NCBI RefSeq assembly: GCF_050908995.1
Contig: NC_135123.1
Location: 9,982,001-10,046,000 of the forward strand
Source of the DNA: Andrena cerasifolii
Lineage: Eukaryota > Arthropoda > Insecta > Hymenoptera > Andrenidae
Reading direction: 5' to 3'
Length of the DNA stretch: 64,000 nucleotides
This document shows positions 14,041-27,196 of this stretch, piece by piece. Position 1 is the stretch's first letter; every line of letters begins with the position of its first letter. The notes under the pieces were generated by a model. It was not told where the DNA came from, did no database searches, and worked only from the letters and a program-made list of their open reading frames with translations. A program made the translations under genes and the position numbers.

Positions 14041-14712
14041 AGGGTCTCCCTACCTTGACGGACGAAAAATGATGCGAACTTTGGGAATTTTTTAAAACAA
14101 AACCATTAAACATATTTACTTCCAGCTTTGTGGCGCGATTTCTCAATCTTTAGAGAATATGGAAAAAAAATTGTATGCAAAAATAATGGTTATATCCGGA
14201 GTTATAGTGCTGCAAATAGAGCGCCTTACAAAAATCACATGCGCATGGTTAGCATAAAATCAGCCGTTGTAGTTGTCTGAAATAGAAAATTTAAAATTTG
14301 GTGCAATCTGTATGAGCGTGGCTATCGTCTGAACTGGATTAAATGTGAAATACTGAGAAGTAAAAAGAAAATGGCAGCGTCTAAAACAGACATCGATGTC
14401 TAATTTTGCAAAAACCGAGTTAGTTTTATTAACAACGAAAATGGGATATCTACTGAAGATATATGCCAAGTTTAAAGTAAATTGGGTGATTGATTTTTGA
14501 GATATCATGTTAACCAATTCGAAAAACATCGTTTTGAGAAAATTGCGTTTAAAGTCTTAGGTACCGTTTTTTAAATTAATTTTTTTTAAACGTTGCCTAA
14601 ATATGTACAAATATAAGCATAAAGTTTTAAATTAATATAATTTGAGACTTTCTCTTAAAAAAATCCCAAATATCGCGCTCCCTTTCAGGCCGTCGAAGTA
14701 TAGGGAGACCCC
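14041..14712. mobile_element. TTAA-flanked MITE
   Basis: Left terminus AGGGTCTCCCTACCTTGACG, right terminus (minus strand) GGGGTCTCCCTATACTTCGA. TTAA borders both ends (14037-14040, 14713-14716). At 672 bp, the interior is AT-rich and has no gene. Confidence 0.7.
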
Positions 14713-14716
14713 TTAA

Positions 14717-17700
14717 GAGGAAACTGGATACCATTGTCATTGGAAAGATGAGAGACTTCAATCACTTCTCAAATCGGTCGATTTTAATAAGACATTAAGA
14801 GCGAAAGCTTGCATCCCAATGGCATTAAGTATCTCGGACCTAATTAATCAGCCCTGGGAAAATTCTCGGTGGAATTTTTTGCCCATCGGCAACTCGAACG
14901 TTAATGATTTGTTCGCTGGCCAATGCCAAGCGTTCGCCCGCTCCGCCGCCTAATTATGCAATAGTTTTCACTTGGATAGGGCGCGTTATATATCGCTGAC
15001 GGGAAACTCTGTACGAAATGCAGCCGCACGCGTGCTCACCTGCGGCCAAGACACGTCAAACTCGCAATTAAGGGGAAATTGAAGGAGTATTACGTTGTAA
15101 TTACCATCGAGCGAATGTCAACCTGCAACATTGTGTCACAGACGCACGAAAGTAGCTCTCTCGGCTCACGATTATCGAATATTTGCGTAAAAGTAACCGC
15201 GTCTCGCGTGACATGCGACTGGAAACACGTTCCCCATAATGGAGCTTGACGTGTGATGGCACTTGCGCGCGAAATTACTTGCACTCGTGTCATTAACTTG
15301 AATTCAGCTTGGGCGCCATTCAGTTTTGGAGGCACCTCGGAGGACGACGAAAGTATCTGGGAAACTAGTGTGTTATGTGTTATCATATTACTTAGAAGGC
15401 TGTTCGTTAATTATTAAGTCAGAGAACAAGTGTACAGAAAGGAGACCAAAGAATGGTAATTGCTCTGCCGCTGGAAGAACCAAGTGGCAACTTTCGGTTC
15501 GTTTGAATTCGATTTTAATTCTGATGTATTTTAGGCGAAGCTGCTTCGGAATTGGTGGAAGCTCTGCGGAAATCGCTGCCAAGAATTCCACGCTAGTGTA
15601 AAGGGGGCCAGGTGCAAGAGTCTTCGAATGCACCCCGAATGCAGGGTGTTCGAATTTTGCAAAATGCAAGCAGAACCTCTAAGGAGACCCCGAAGCCTGT
15701 TTGCAGTTCCCGTAGGTCAGTTTTCAAGGTTCCCCCCGGGAGCAAAGGAGACAAAAGGGAGGCTGGAATCAATCTTGGGATCGATTTATCGTTAATCGGT
15801 TTAAGACCACGAGGAAGCGTGGCTCGCTCGGATTTTCCCCACTCGCTGAATCAATGTCCTTTTTTTTTTTTGTGAACGAACTTTCTGCCCGGCCTCCGTT
15901 CAGTTTTTTTCACAGACCAGGGAAGCCGATAGAGCACCAGGATCACTTCCGTGCCGAGGGTGAACAGCTGCAGGAGGCATCGGCGACGAGGGTTTCCTCC
16001 GAGGCTGAGAAGGAAACGGCGGAAAAAAGTGCCGTATAGCTGCAGGCACTGGGGGGGAAAATCGTGGTGGAAAAAAAGGTGTGCTGAAAAACGGCATGTA
16101 AAATCGGAAATCGGGGCACGCTTCTTGCCTGCCACCCTCCACGCAACCGGATTGAGAAAAAAGAAGCGTGGCAATGGGAAGAAGAACGAGTCATTATTGG
16201 CAAATGAGGGAAGAAAATGAGGAATTACGAGAGACTATTAAAATACAATCTAGAGAAAACGTGGTGCCTCCGGATCAATTTTAAAGAGAGCAAGTGATAA
16301 CACGACCCCTCTTCAGAACCTACTTAAGTAAGGGGAAACCCGAGAATGTCGATTTTTGCATATTTTGGTGGGGGCAACTGGGAGTACAGAACTGTCGAAT
16401 CACAAAGGATTATAAAGTTCAGAAAACCCGGTAAGATAACGTTAAAGATTTGGTATACTGATTAAAAATAGAAAATGCCCACTGTGCACTGGAAGAAAAT
16501 ATAGAATATCCCCTCCCCTTGCCTAAGCGAAAGCTTCTGGCGTCAAGGTAAAACAAGAAATTATTTAAGAAGAAAATTATATTTATTGAACCCTGTTTCT
16601 TTACTGATGGACTAAAGTGTTAAATCTTAATTTTCTCGATAACGCTGTGTTGTAACGTTCTCAGTTTTCCCCTTATCCTTTATTTCAAGCATGACTACCA
16701 CTGGATTCTAATTTGGCTATGCCCCACAAACATTAATAGTAAATATATTATATGGTGCACGTGTAGCTATTTTTGAAATTCAATTCTCTCTTCGTCCCTA
16801 ATAGTGACCTATGTCGGACCGGATCATTGACTCGTACATAATGCGTGGATTAATATATTTTTCTAAAATCTGGCCGTTCTTAAGTTCGGTAACAAGAAGC
16901 TACTTTCTCACGGCTTTGTAGCTGACGCACGTGAAAACATTTATTAATTACTTAATTGTATGTTATGGTATACATTAGCGAAACCATCAAGATGCTTTAA
17001 ATATTCACGAATCGAATTCGATACTTTTAACGCCCGTTTCGAACCGAAAGAAAAATCATATTTAAATATAAAGGATAAAGTGTCAATAATTGTGACTGGG
17101 TTGCTAATTGGGTATATTTACCATATCTGAAAAACAAGTGGTTCACGGGCCCCAGGTTCGTCGTCCTTTCCCCTCAACTTGGAGCCGCGGGTTACAGTTG
17201 TAAACAACCACCGCTCGTGCGCAGTCGCCGATAATGAAAAACCCGAGCGGGCCGTGGAGCAAGGCCCAAGTAAAGAGAGCCCGACGAGCCAGCCGTGGAA
17301 AGTGCGCACGTACGGGCAGTATATCCAGTGGCATGGGCATAAACGTCGATGATAAATTAATCCGTCGTCTCACGTAGAGGCTTTTAATTAGGTTCGTTGG
17401 TACGCTCCGTCGCGGCCCGCTTTCTCATAGGGGCCTGGCGGGCGCAGAGCGCGGGGCCCAACGTGGGCCCAACTCCGATCGGGTGGTTTCATTCAAAATG
17501 TACCAGTCGAGAGCAAGAAAGCACGTATGATGGGTCAGCGACAGTGCTCGCTGGGCACGTGGCACCTGCCGGCACCGTTATTGGCCTCGTTAATGCCGCT
17601 GGCTCCCTTCTAACGAATCGGGAACATTTTCCGAAGATGGCAGAACGTCCACTCCGCACCTCCCGTGAAACCGTCTCGTGCTTCCTCCGCCACAAGGACT

Positions 17701-17730
17701 ACGCCTTCCCCCAGGTGTGCCGATTGCACT
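14717..17730. other. No gene seen outside the 16331-16673 MITE
   Basis: A mixture of GC-balanced and AT-rich stretches. A run of eleven T at about 15859 and G-rich/A-rich stretches at 16050-16080 are the only simple-sequence features. Confidence 0.4.
16331..16673. mobile_element. TA-flanked MITE
   Basis: Termini AGGGGAAACCCGAGAATGT and (minus strand) AGGGGAAAACTGAGAACGT, bordered by TA at 16329-16330 and 16674-16675. Length 343 bp, Tc1/mariner-type by its TA borders. No frame. Confidence 0.7.
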
Positions 17731-18532
17731 GTCCAACACGATTTTTGGTCCGCAATATCCGCTGGGTGATTCTTGTAGAGTTTTTCGCCCTAAACCCGAA
17801 TCCGCAAGCGGAATTGCTCTGTCACCCTCAGTTTTTGAAAAACATGAGAGCTTTCGTTAAAACACACGATTTTGGGCAAAAATGAGGTGTTACGTGTAAA
17901 CTAAGAACGCTAGAAAGTTCAACTTAGCCTCAAAAGATAGAGGAGAGTTTCCTGAATATATCACCGTATATAGTTATTAAATTTGAATGTTCCGAATGGT
18001 TTTAAATGCCCATCAAAGTTGGAAAAAAGTGTCGATTTGCATGGTTTCCACGTAATATTTTTGCATTTTTACGAAAAATAGTTTACCTAGCGGATTCTGT
18101 AGACATTTCTGAGGAAGAAACCATCGAGGAAAAGTGACGGAACGGTTTTTAACTCGCACTGGTAGAGAAAATATCCATCGGCAACGCGTTCACGGTGTTT
18201 TGTCTCGCCTGGCAGCCATTGCTCGCGCGGCGCGGTTCGTCAGGGCCGTCGCTACGCGTAATTGACGCCGATGGTACCGTTCAGTGGGCATCGACTGTCT
18301 ATATAAATCATCCTTATTTCTTTTTTCATGTATTCGTGCGTTCTAGCGTTCTTAGTTTACACGTAATACCTCATTTTTGCCGAAAATCGTGTGTTTTAAC
18401 AAAAGCTAATGTTTTTCAAAAACTGAGGGTGACAGAGCAATTTTGCTTGCGGATTCGTGTCCAGGGCGAAAAACTCTACAATAATCACCCAGCGGATATT
18501 GCAGAACAGAAAAAGGTTTCATTTTGTTGGAC
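17731..18532. mobile_element. Foldback element
   Basis: Arms about 17731-17916 and 18341-18532 are inverted copies. Left-arm blocks CAATATCCGCTGGGTGATT and GTAAACTAAGAACGCTAGAA recur as reverse complements in the right arm. The GC-rich loop (about 18130-18300) has no open frame of note. No clear target duplication. Confidence 0.75.
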
Positions 18533-21500
18533 TGAGTTGTCAGCTTCTTGCGAGGACCTGGACTTTCGGTGATGTGGGATTACGATGCGTAGTTAGATAA
18601 TTAACGAAGGTACGCTCTTGGGGAGCTGTGGGATGTAGAATGATTAGAATGGGGTGTTGGCGGCAAGTTCGGTTTTGTTGCGCATGGTTGCAGCGCTTTG
18701 AGGAATCTCGAGGAATAAAGGAACCTCGAGGAATGCTTTGCAAACGTTCTGTTCAAGCCCCCTGGAGAAATTCTTCGGCATCTCGCGATGCAAGCTGCGG
18801 AATTGTAGCTACAATGACTGCGCGGCACGGGATTTTTCTCATTAATTCGTGGCCATTGAAAGGACCAGCGAATGAATATCAATTAGCGCGGGTAACGAGT
18901 GCTCGAAGGGACGCAGCCGAGGGTAATTTATGCTGCTCGAAGGGCGTTAATAGACAGGTACCTATTCTGACCTCCCTATAAAAATACCAGCCAGAGGGAG
19001 TGAGATTGCGGCTGATCAAGATTATATCCAGTGATGAGGCAATCGTTCCGTGGTCATAGACGTCTTAATGATACGCACTTAATGACCGCTCGTTAGGGGC
19101 GTTCTATCAACCAGTCCACCGGCAGATGCGTAGAAAAAACAACATTATAATTCAAGTAGCAATCAAGCTGCCCTCTGCATCCACTCGCTGATGAATTGAA
19201 AACTCCGCGAGCTACCTTCGGGCATGTCCCCGCCAATAACTTTTCTAATCAACAAGGATTGCTCTTTGAGGATTTGACTGGAATGAAAGGAGCAGGAAGG
19301 TATTAGAGTTCGGCAGCAAGGTAATACGCTGGAGGTGCTCATCGAGCTTCGCAACGCGGGGGAATCCCGATGGAGGAGATTTGCCCACGCGATTTGCGGT
19401 GGCTCGATTTCACGAGGGTAACAAAATCTTGGCGGGGCAATCAAGGTAGGAGAAGGAGGCCACATTAAGGGAGGAACCTCGATCGGAAATCCGTGTTCCT
19501 CCCTGCTTTCACTTTACATCTGTCACGATCCGGCAGCGAAGACCCTCTCCTTCGGAGGCGTCGCCCTCTCGTAAGGGTTCTCCGCGGAGACAAAAAAAAA
19601 TTCAAGATAACTCCCTGCAAACTATTCATTATCCCCCGTAATTACTAACTAAGCTGCGCGCGGGGAAAATAATTAAATCTTGATTCAATTACTGTAGTTT
19701 TTTTTAACATTATCTTCTTTATTTTTCTTTTTTTTATAAGCAGGGGCCTTTTGAAAGGTGTGCCGGGTAAAGTAAACACGTGTCGCGACCATAAGTCTGC
19801 CCCTATGCCCCAGATGACATAACAGCGACGAACTAAATCCCGATCGAACTCCGACTCGATGCCATGGTCCCTCCAGCACGGATCATTGTGCTCCCCTCAC
19901 AATGGGGTCACGTCGTGCATGACGAGCTTAAGATCGCGACGGATTTCCTCCTTGCAGATACAAAGGATCATCGAAGAGGAAGAGAAAACCGGAGTAGGAG
20001 GTACCGCTAGCACGTGGCATCTGCGACGATCGAAAATTGAAAGTCGGCGGTGGAGGTGGGGGGCGGAAAGGTGGCTGGTGGCACGAGCCCGTGGAATAAA
20101 GGAAGAAATGCATCTGCGAAGGAGGAAAATGGGAAGAAAGGGAAAACTGGTGTGCCTTTAAGAAGGATCGACATAAAGAATACGCGCTGCCGAAGATTTC
20201 TGGGAGAACGAGGAGAGGGGACGGAAGGTGTTCCAGCATCTGCCGCACCGCGCGAACAAGTTGCGCCGAAGTATCGCGAGTCCTGAGTGGAATAGAGCGA
20301 GCCAGACCCGAGTATCCTACATAATTCAGAGCACTGCAACAGTACTGGAATATTCAAAGCTGCTCCATCGCCCATAATCAGTTTCAGAAAGGGTAGGAAG
20401 AAAGCAGAAGGCTACCAGGCCACGTGCCAGCGCGAAGAAAACCAATCAACCCGTCCCTCACCCTTAAAAACACTGAACCACCCCATCTCCCACTTTCTAC
20501 AGTCCCCAAGAATCTGCCCCCTTTTCCGAGCCAAGGCGACCGAGAACCAAGTGGCGCGAGCTTCTGTCGCTCGGAGGTGATGGTGCAGCATCTGTGAAAA
20601 CGCTGAAGGGGAGGCCAAGGCGGGTGGGTCAGAGCGGGCGTCCCCAGGGTGATCAGGGAAATGAGGAAAATGGCGCGCGTGGATCATCAGTGGTAGGTAT
20701 AGGTGGTTGGCGAGAAAGGTAGGAAGACGAAGGAACTCGGGCTGACTGACTGCCTGTTAGGAGATGGCCTGTTGCCTGCGAGTCGGTGGTTCTCTTGTAT
20801 ACTCCTGGGAAGTAGCGGCAGATGTTCCGACTCGGTTGGCGCGTGCCCGCTGCCACTTGGCTGCGAAGAAGACGCTACCATCTGCCCCTTCTTCGTCTTC
20901 CCCTTCGACCTCACCCTCCCTCCCCGCCTCTCCTCTCCTCCGCTCACCTCCCCAGCCAGCAGGCCCGATACAGCGCGGCTCTGCGCGCGTGCACGCGCCA
21001 CCGCGGCTGCACTGATACGGACCCGCGTTATCTGCCAGCGGTACCAGGCCCAGATATCGCCGATATCTCCCTCCCGATAGCCACGAGCCTGCGGGACGCT
21101 GGAGATAAGGCGCCGAGCTGTTTGCACTGCGCTAGAAGCCACGAGTGGCCGCGTATACGCGCTGCTTGCTGAGGAAGCTCGAGTGGGCGTTCCAGCAGGC
21201 TTCATTACAGGGGAGGAAGAGCCAAGGAGCAATGAATATTGCTTTTTCGTTTTCTGAGATAGTTAGGTACTGGTTGCTACGCCAAACACCTTCTACGAGG
21301 AGACATAAATGGAGATGCAAGTGCCACAAGGTGGCTGAAAATTCAATCGAAGCGGATCGCAAAGGTGCGTGGTTGGTTAGATTTAGATCGTCACGGACAA
21401 GCAGAAAACCGCAACGGAGATATCGATCGTGCGTAATCGAAAACTCGAGCAAATCCGACACCGGCCGTCCCTGGTTATTGTACTCGGGGCACGGGCCCCT

Positions 21501-23067
21501 CGAATTAAGATCAATCGATTATTCCGCGTCTAATTTTACAGCCGCGGTAGCTCGTTGATATCCGCGACGGAAGGGACACCGGCGACCCCTTCCGCGATGG
21601 TCTCGCGTTCGCGATCAAGTTTTGCGCTGAATGAGCCGTTATCAATGGCGAAAACGATCGGCGTTTGACGGCCGACTGGACAGCGGGGAAATTGGAGATC
21701 TTAAACGTCGCGACTGCTATTTTTAAATGGAAGCTAGATGCCCCCAGCGCGCTTGAAATGCAACCACGCGATACGATTCCAGTGATATCGGAGTGGCTCG
21801 GCTCTGTCAAAGGGAACGGCAATTACTGACACTGCTACCAGGGTACGATCTAGCTTCTCCTCCGCTCTGGGAATAAATTATTTCACCACCCTTTATCTGC
21901 AATTATAAAGAATTATATTAAAATATAATTTTTCACAATGAGTGAAATTTTTAGGTAGGCATTTTTTGAATAACAAAAGGCTTACCTACTTTTTACGGCT
22001 TTTTTCAAAAAGTTCTACTTTTTTATCGATTTCAATTTTCTCTTTCTACCAATTTCGCCGTCCCCCTAGATTGGGCCTTGACTGCTAAATAGTAAAACCT
22101 TTCTAAAGACTAAAGACTCCCCATCGACTGCCCCTAATTTGGCTCAAAATTAAACACCAAAAGCTTTCCTCAGCAAAGAGACTCCATCCCCAAGAAGGAA
22201 CCAGAGAACCCCACCAATTCCTCCACTAGAAACGTCCATAGCCAATACTCCCAGAACCAAAATGCTCCAGTTCCTCCCAGCGACATAAGGTGTACGCGAG
22301 AAGGCGAGCTGCACGGTATATAATTGCTTTCGAATTCGTGCGGACAGAAGGTGGAACGAATCGGATGCAAACGGCCCGTGGAAGCAGGTAAGGATTTCCT
22401 CGCTTTGGCACCGCGGACCCATGCGCTCGCGACGCAGATGGCGGGCCATGGTTTTTCGTTTCAGCGCGAGAATGGAAAGGAAAAATCTTTTGACGGGCGG
22501 CAAGGAGGAAAGCCGAGACGTGATCCGGCTTAGAGGAGCGGCTGGACCGGGCATTCGTCGTGGGCCTCGGCTGTGGAGGAAGCGTGGCACGTGCCGCGTA
22601 CAAAGAAAAACGCGGCGCAGCGTTCGCAAGGTCGGTGCCATCTGTTGCTCCTCTCCACGGCCTGGAAACCGAGCCCGCCTGGCCCACTTCGGGACGGATT
22701 CTTTTCCGGTATTCCAGCGGAGAATTTCGTCTCGTGGACGCGCGACTCGCGTGTCCCCCAGCCTCCTTCTCTCAGTGCGGTTTAACGTTACAGAGAGTAT
22801 TTCAGGAATGCCGCGAGCCACGCCGAGGATCACGGCCTACCGCGTTACTGCAACAGCTGTCGCGCCTGTGCTTTCGCAGACGAATGTGATACGGTCGATG
22901 ATCGTAGTGACACCTCGTAGATCGAAGTGGGTGGAGGCTGTGGTGGGTGGACCACGATTGGGTGAGATCGTAGTGATTGGGGGGACGGGAGGGTTGTATT
23001 CATTGATGAAGGAAATTAAGGGTGGTCGAAGGCTACAGGCAAGTGGAGGTGAAGTTTCATTGGAACT
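18533..23067. other. No gene seen
   Basis: GC-rich overall with an AT-rich interval at 21890-22080. Long overlapping frames at 22150-23125 on both strands show no recognisable domain. Confidence 0.4.
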
Positions 23068-23075
23068 ACTGATCC

Positions 23076-23645
23076 CAGTGGCGCACTCAGGATTGAATAT
23101 TGGGGGAGCCGAGTTGAAGGGATAAAACTATTTTTAATGGAAATTCAATCAAATTCAGTAGGTGATTATAAAATTTTATAAAAACACTAATTCATAAATT
23201 AAGTCCTTTCGTACGAAAATTTATTAAATAAATATAGATAGAAACCAATCTGGCTCACGCCGATTTGAACTCAAATCATGTAAGATTTTAAAAGTCGAAC
23301 AGACTTAAAATTTAAACTCCTGCATTCAAATTATATCTTAATTCAATATCGAGGTCGCAATCATCTTTATTAATATGATCTCTCCAAAGATATTACGCTG
23401 TTATCCCTAAGGTAATTTAAGCTAATTTTTAATATACTATCTTTTTAATAAAAAATAATTGGTTAAAATTTTTAAAGTTTCATAAATTTAAACATCCTCC
23501 CAACAAAATAATTTATATTTAAAGAAAAAAATCGATTTCTTTTATTCTTACAAAACTCTTGAATTACTTCAGTCGTTATTACATTAATCTCCTTTTTCTT
23601 TGGGGGGTGCCAGACCCCTTTACCCTCCCTCTGGATGCGCCACTG
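23076..23645. mobile_element. Non-autonomous hAT-type element enclosing a mitochondrial 16S fragment
   Basis: Terminal inverted repeats start CAGTGGCGCA at both ends (left 23076, right end 23645 read on the minus strand), a typical hAT terminus. A perfect 8-bp target duplication ACTGATCC lies at 23068-23075 and 23646-23653. The termini agree at most of the first 14 positions and are followed by G-rich subterminal stretches. No transposase frame is present. Most of the interior is a mitochondrial rRNA copy (next entry). Confidence 0.85.
23165..23500 (-). pseudogene. Nuclear copy of mitochondrial 16S (large-subunit) rRNA 3' part
   Basis: On the minus strand it reads as 16S rRNA. The plus strand shows the universal antisense blocks TTACGCTGTTATCCCTAAGG (about 23393-23412), a near match to the insect primer site ending TTTGAACTCAAATCATGT (about 23264-23281), and TCCTTTCGTACGA at about 23203, the sarcin-ricin-type loop region. 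It covers the domain V peptidyl-transferase part and domain VI. Composition is AT-rich, as in insect mitochondria and unlike the flanks. The copy is short, lies in nuclear DNA inside a transposon and is assumed non-functional. Edges are approximate (plus or minus 30). Confidence 0.85.
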
Positions 23646-23653
23646 ACTGATCC

Positions 23654-25700
23654 CATCGAAGTAGTATAGCACGAAGAGTGATACCAGATATCAGCAGCGC
23701 AGCATCCAGCTCGGGCGCAGAATCCGCGAAGCAGAGAGCAAGAAGCGTCTGCCTCGTCTCTGAGCTTTTTCTACGCTCGACCGATGGCGGAATTTCAACA
23801 CGAGATTTTGGTATTCGATGCGTAACGAGCACGCGCTCATTGCCGCCAACTTTTGTCTCGAATTTCCGCGACAGGCGCTCGACCTGTAGCCGCGCCAGCT
23901 TGCTGCCAGCTCGTCGCCTCTGTTCTTTCGCTGGCCCCCTGTTTCGGTGATGCTGGCACGCGTGCTGCCGCGAATTGCCAAGCCATGCGCCAACAATTCG
24001 AATACCAGAGCACTCGATCTAATTGAGCGACAACTTGTGCGGTTTTCAATTCCCCGCCTTATGGAGAGGAACATCAGACGCAGGGGGATTAAGGGTGGAC
24101 TACGTACGTAACTTTTACAATGAACCTGCGAGAGTGGAGGATGAGGGGAAGAGGAGGAAGGGAACCGCTTCAAACACCTGTCACGATCAAAGGAACTGTC
24201 TCGTCTGCAGAGATATCTGGATAGGATCGACATAAATGCGATTGCTAGAGTTCAATCAAGAACACTCCAAAGCCACCCCTCAGCATCCACTTCTTCTACC
24301 CAATCGCTCAAACGCCAATACCCTATCAACACCCCAATTCTCACGCATCAAACTCCCAAGATTCTAACATCCGAAAGGTAGAAGCTACCCGTTCGATGAA
24401 GCATTGCGAAAGACCGTGAACCCGTGGGGCCAGCCGGCTGGTCCCCGACGTAGCCACGGCACAGAATTCCAACGATTTCTGGCAAAGCTGGCCCGGACAG
24501 GTGTAATACAGGCTCCCGCCGCGTTAATCTGTATGAGGTAACCCCGAGAAATTTCGACTAGATGGTGGCTGGACCGAGCACATATTTGCGTATGATACCG
24601 CGGTGTAGAATTCGAGAGGCGGTCCTCTGTGGACACGGCCCGACAGCTGCGCCATGCGTGCACCGTCGTTACGCGTCGCTAAGTGCCGTTCAACTGAAGA
24701 CGAAGAAGCTAGCTGCAGCCTCCTCGAATGTTTGTGCACGATATCGTCCCTGCAGGGTATGGATTTCGAGCGCGTAGAGCAGCTGCGAAATGCGCGCCGC
24801 GCTGAATGGGGCAGCAACGACGCGCGATAAAGAATCCAGGAGACTTCTTCGAGGAAGATGCTATCAAGCTCTCCTAAGCCGCGAATAGGAAGCCTGCGTT
24901 TAGGCAGAGAGAGGCGTCCAAGTTCAGGAGAACTTGAACAGAGAAAAAAAGGTTCCTTCCTGAGGCGAGTTAATTTGAGATTGGCAAAGGAATCTGGGCG
25001 ATGACGGAGGCTTTCGAGCAATCAGCGAACCCGAGACACCTGGAGTCGCAGCAGGGCCCAGTGATTCGAGCAATTATCGACAGGTTCTGGGAATGCTTGG
25101 GCTGATATTGTAAGAGATTGATATTCGATCCCCGCGATCGCGTGTCGACTTAATCGGGCGGGTTGCGTCACGGGCGAAATCGCGAGCCGTCGATCCCGAG
25201 CGAAATCAGTGCGACGGACTTTCCTTTCGTGCGAAATCCTGGTCAAGGATCCACGGTGGGCCAGTGTATTCCGATTGGAACAGGTGCTGCCGCGGCAAGG
25301 GATGTGTCGCGGGCAAAGAGGAATTTCGGGAGAACCGCCGTGATTGGTTCGTCGTGTGGGCAGCTGTTCGTGGCCTCCAATTAAGTAAGTGTTGTGTCGT
25401 AACAGGTGTCGCGTGATTATCAGGTACTCGCTGGACGGGCCAATAAATATCGTTTGCAATATTCTAACGTGATGGGTCGCGGGGCCTAAGGGCCGCGTCC
25501 AAAGCCGCGCTCCCTTAATGGTTTCGTCGAACCGGGGACGAAGCCTGCTGATATTCATTAGGCAATCTTGCCCGAACTCGGTGGCTAATTCTTGGGGGGG
25601 ATCTTTCGAGTTTTAAGAACGCGGATTGGTAGCGATGTTGAAGAGAAAGGGTTCACAGTTCGCTTATCTACGGGAAGGATATGTCTATGGGAACTTGAGG
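23654..25700. other. No gene seen
   Basis: GC-balanced unique-looking sequence. No splice-bounded conserved frame noticed. Confidence 0.4.
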
Positions 25701-26381
25701 GGTCATTCCGGTTAGCGTGTCGATAAATTCACCGATTTTCAGGAATTTATTGCGACGAAAATAATTATAGTAATGGAATAAAACTTTTTTCTATTTCTTA
25801 AACTACATTTCTACAGTAAATAAAAAATATAAAAGTAGTAAAATTATCGCTGTTAAAATGCTTTTGAAAGCTGTCTTGATGGCATGTTGAAAAATTCATG
25901 CCTCGCTCGTGAAGGCGATTTCAGCTGTTAGACTTGTCTGCACCCAAAAATCCAAACAGATTATTGATCGGTATGATTATCTCTGTCGCTCGAAGTATAA
26001 TTAGTGATTTATCTTGAAAATTAGCAAAATGGTAGGCAAAATGCAAGAAAAATATTTTTCAGCTTTTTTCTTTTGCTATTTTCGGTTTTAAAAGTAGATT
26101 AGTCGCAATGAAAGTACTTGGTTGTAGTCCCTGCGAGAGTCATAGGTGTGCAGAAGAAGTAATAAAATTTATACAGCAATCAGTTCGATAGATATTGAGA
26201 TTTAATCTTCAGGATGTGAAAAAATAACCTTCCGAGAAAAACGCGTTCAAAGTTCTCGTCTATAGAGGCCGAGCTTCCGCGCTCCCTAGAAAATGCCACA
26301 GTAGAAGGTAAAACAATCGGATTTTTCCCATGAAAATTTAACAGTACCTTCTTGAAGATATGTGAATTCAAAATAGTACAT

Positions 26382-26501
26382 TGCGTGACAGGGGAGGGAA
26401 GAAAGCGTTTTCGACGAGCGTGAAGTTTGCTGCCCGGTCGCAGCGAGGGCAGCATTTCACGCGAGGCAAAGTCTCGCTTTCTTCTCTCCCTTGTCACGCA
26501 C
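26382..26501. repeat. Imperfect palindrome of about 120 bp
   Basis: TGCGTGACAGGGGAGGGAAG on the left pairs with CTTCTCTCCCTTGTCACGCA on the right, and the pairing continues to a GCTGCCC/GGGCAGC stem near the centre. It lies inside the 25701-27196 element and may be its core. Confidence 0.75.
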
Positions 26502-26682
26502 AATACTTTTTTCAACACCTGCATGAAAGGTGTGTTTTTGATAGCCTGCTGAGCGATTCGCAAAAGAATACACATGATCGATAACGATTAGTCGAACAAA
26601 TGCATCTTCATACCGCAGGGTAACGCCAAACTCCAGTTTTTATAGTCTTTTTCCCTTGGGAGAAAAGTAGAAAACGCGAATA

Positions 26683-27066
26683 GGGTAAACCAACCAGTGA
26701 ATGACCGAATTCTTGAATCTATGGACCTTTGAAATTAATACTTGGATATATTTATGTATAACAACGAAACAACTGTTGAAATTGCATTTAAATTTATTTT
26801 TCGTGAAATTTCTACAAAAATAATTACTTATTCTTATCGCAATTTAAAAAAAATATATAAAATGCAAAACGTGTAGAAGCCCAGTAAATGACCGCATACT
26901 TTTAATAAGAATTGCACTTATTAATGTTTGCTTAATACGCGTAACTAAAACTATAGGATATTAAAAGTGCAACTGCACTCCATTTATAAACATATAATAA
27001 TATTTAAATTTATAATTTACTAATGGTCGTTCACTGATATGCGGTCAATTACTGGTTGGTTTACCC
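26683..27066. mobile_element. TA-flanked MITE nested in the composite element
   Basis: Termini GGGTAAACCAACCAGTGAAT and (minus strand) GGGTAAACCAACCAGTAATT, both bordered by TA (26681-26682, 27067-27068), as in Tc1/mariner-type insertions. Length 384 bp, AT-rich. Confidence 0.8.
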
Positions 27067-27196
27067 TAAGTCTGAAATTGGTCATTTTGCCGCCGCTCGG
27101 CAGGCGTAAAAAAGCACCCGTTTTCATGCAAGTGTTGAAAAAAAATATTTTTAAAAAAAAAAATAGATTTTTTCAACTCGTCTAACCGGAATGACC

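Larger units (their letters stand above)
25701..27196. mobile_element. Large composite element with GGTCATTCC termini
   Basis: The inverted termini GGTCATTCCGGTTAG occur at 25701 and, on the minus strand, from 27196. The interior is AT-rich and contains a palindrome (26382-26501), a TA-flanked MITE (26683-27066) and a repeated motif around CATGCAAGTGTTGAAAAAAA at 27124, which recurs inverted near 26505-26530. The termini resemble those of the two foldback elements in the Ino80 intron. No coding capacity. Confidence 0.6.

Noticed and set aside
22150..23125. Two overlapping frames of more than 220 codons on opposite strands
   Set aside because: Mutually antisense, no family motif, and the plus-strand one runs into the hAT element.
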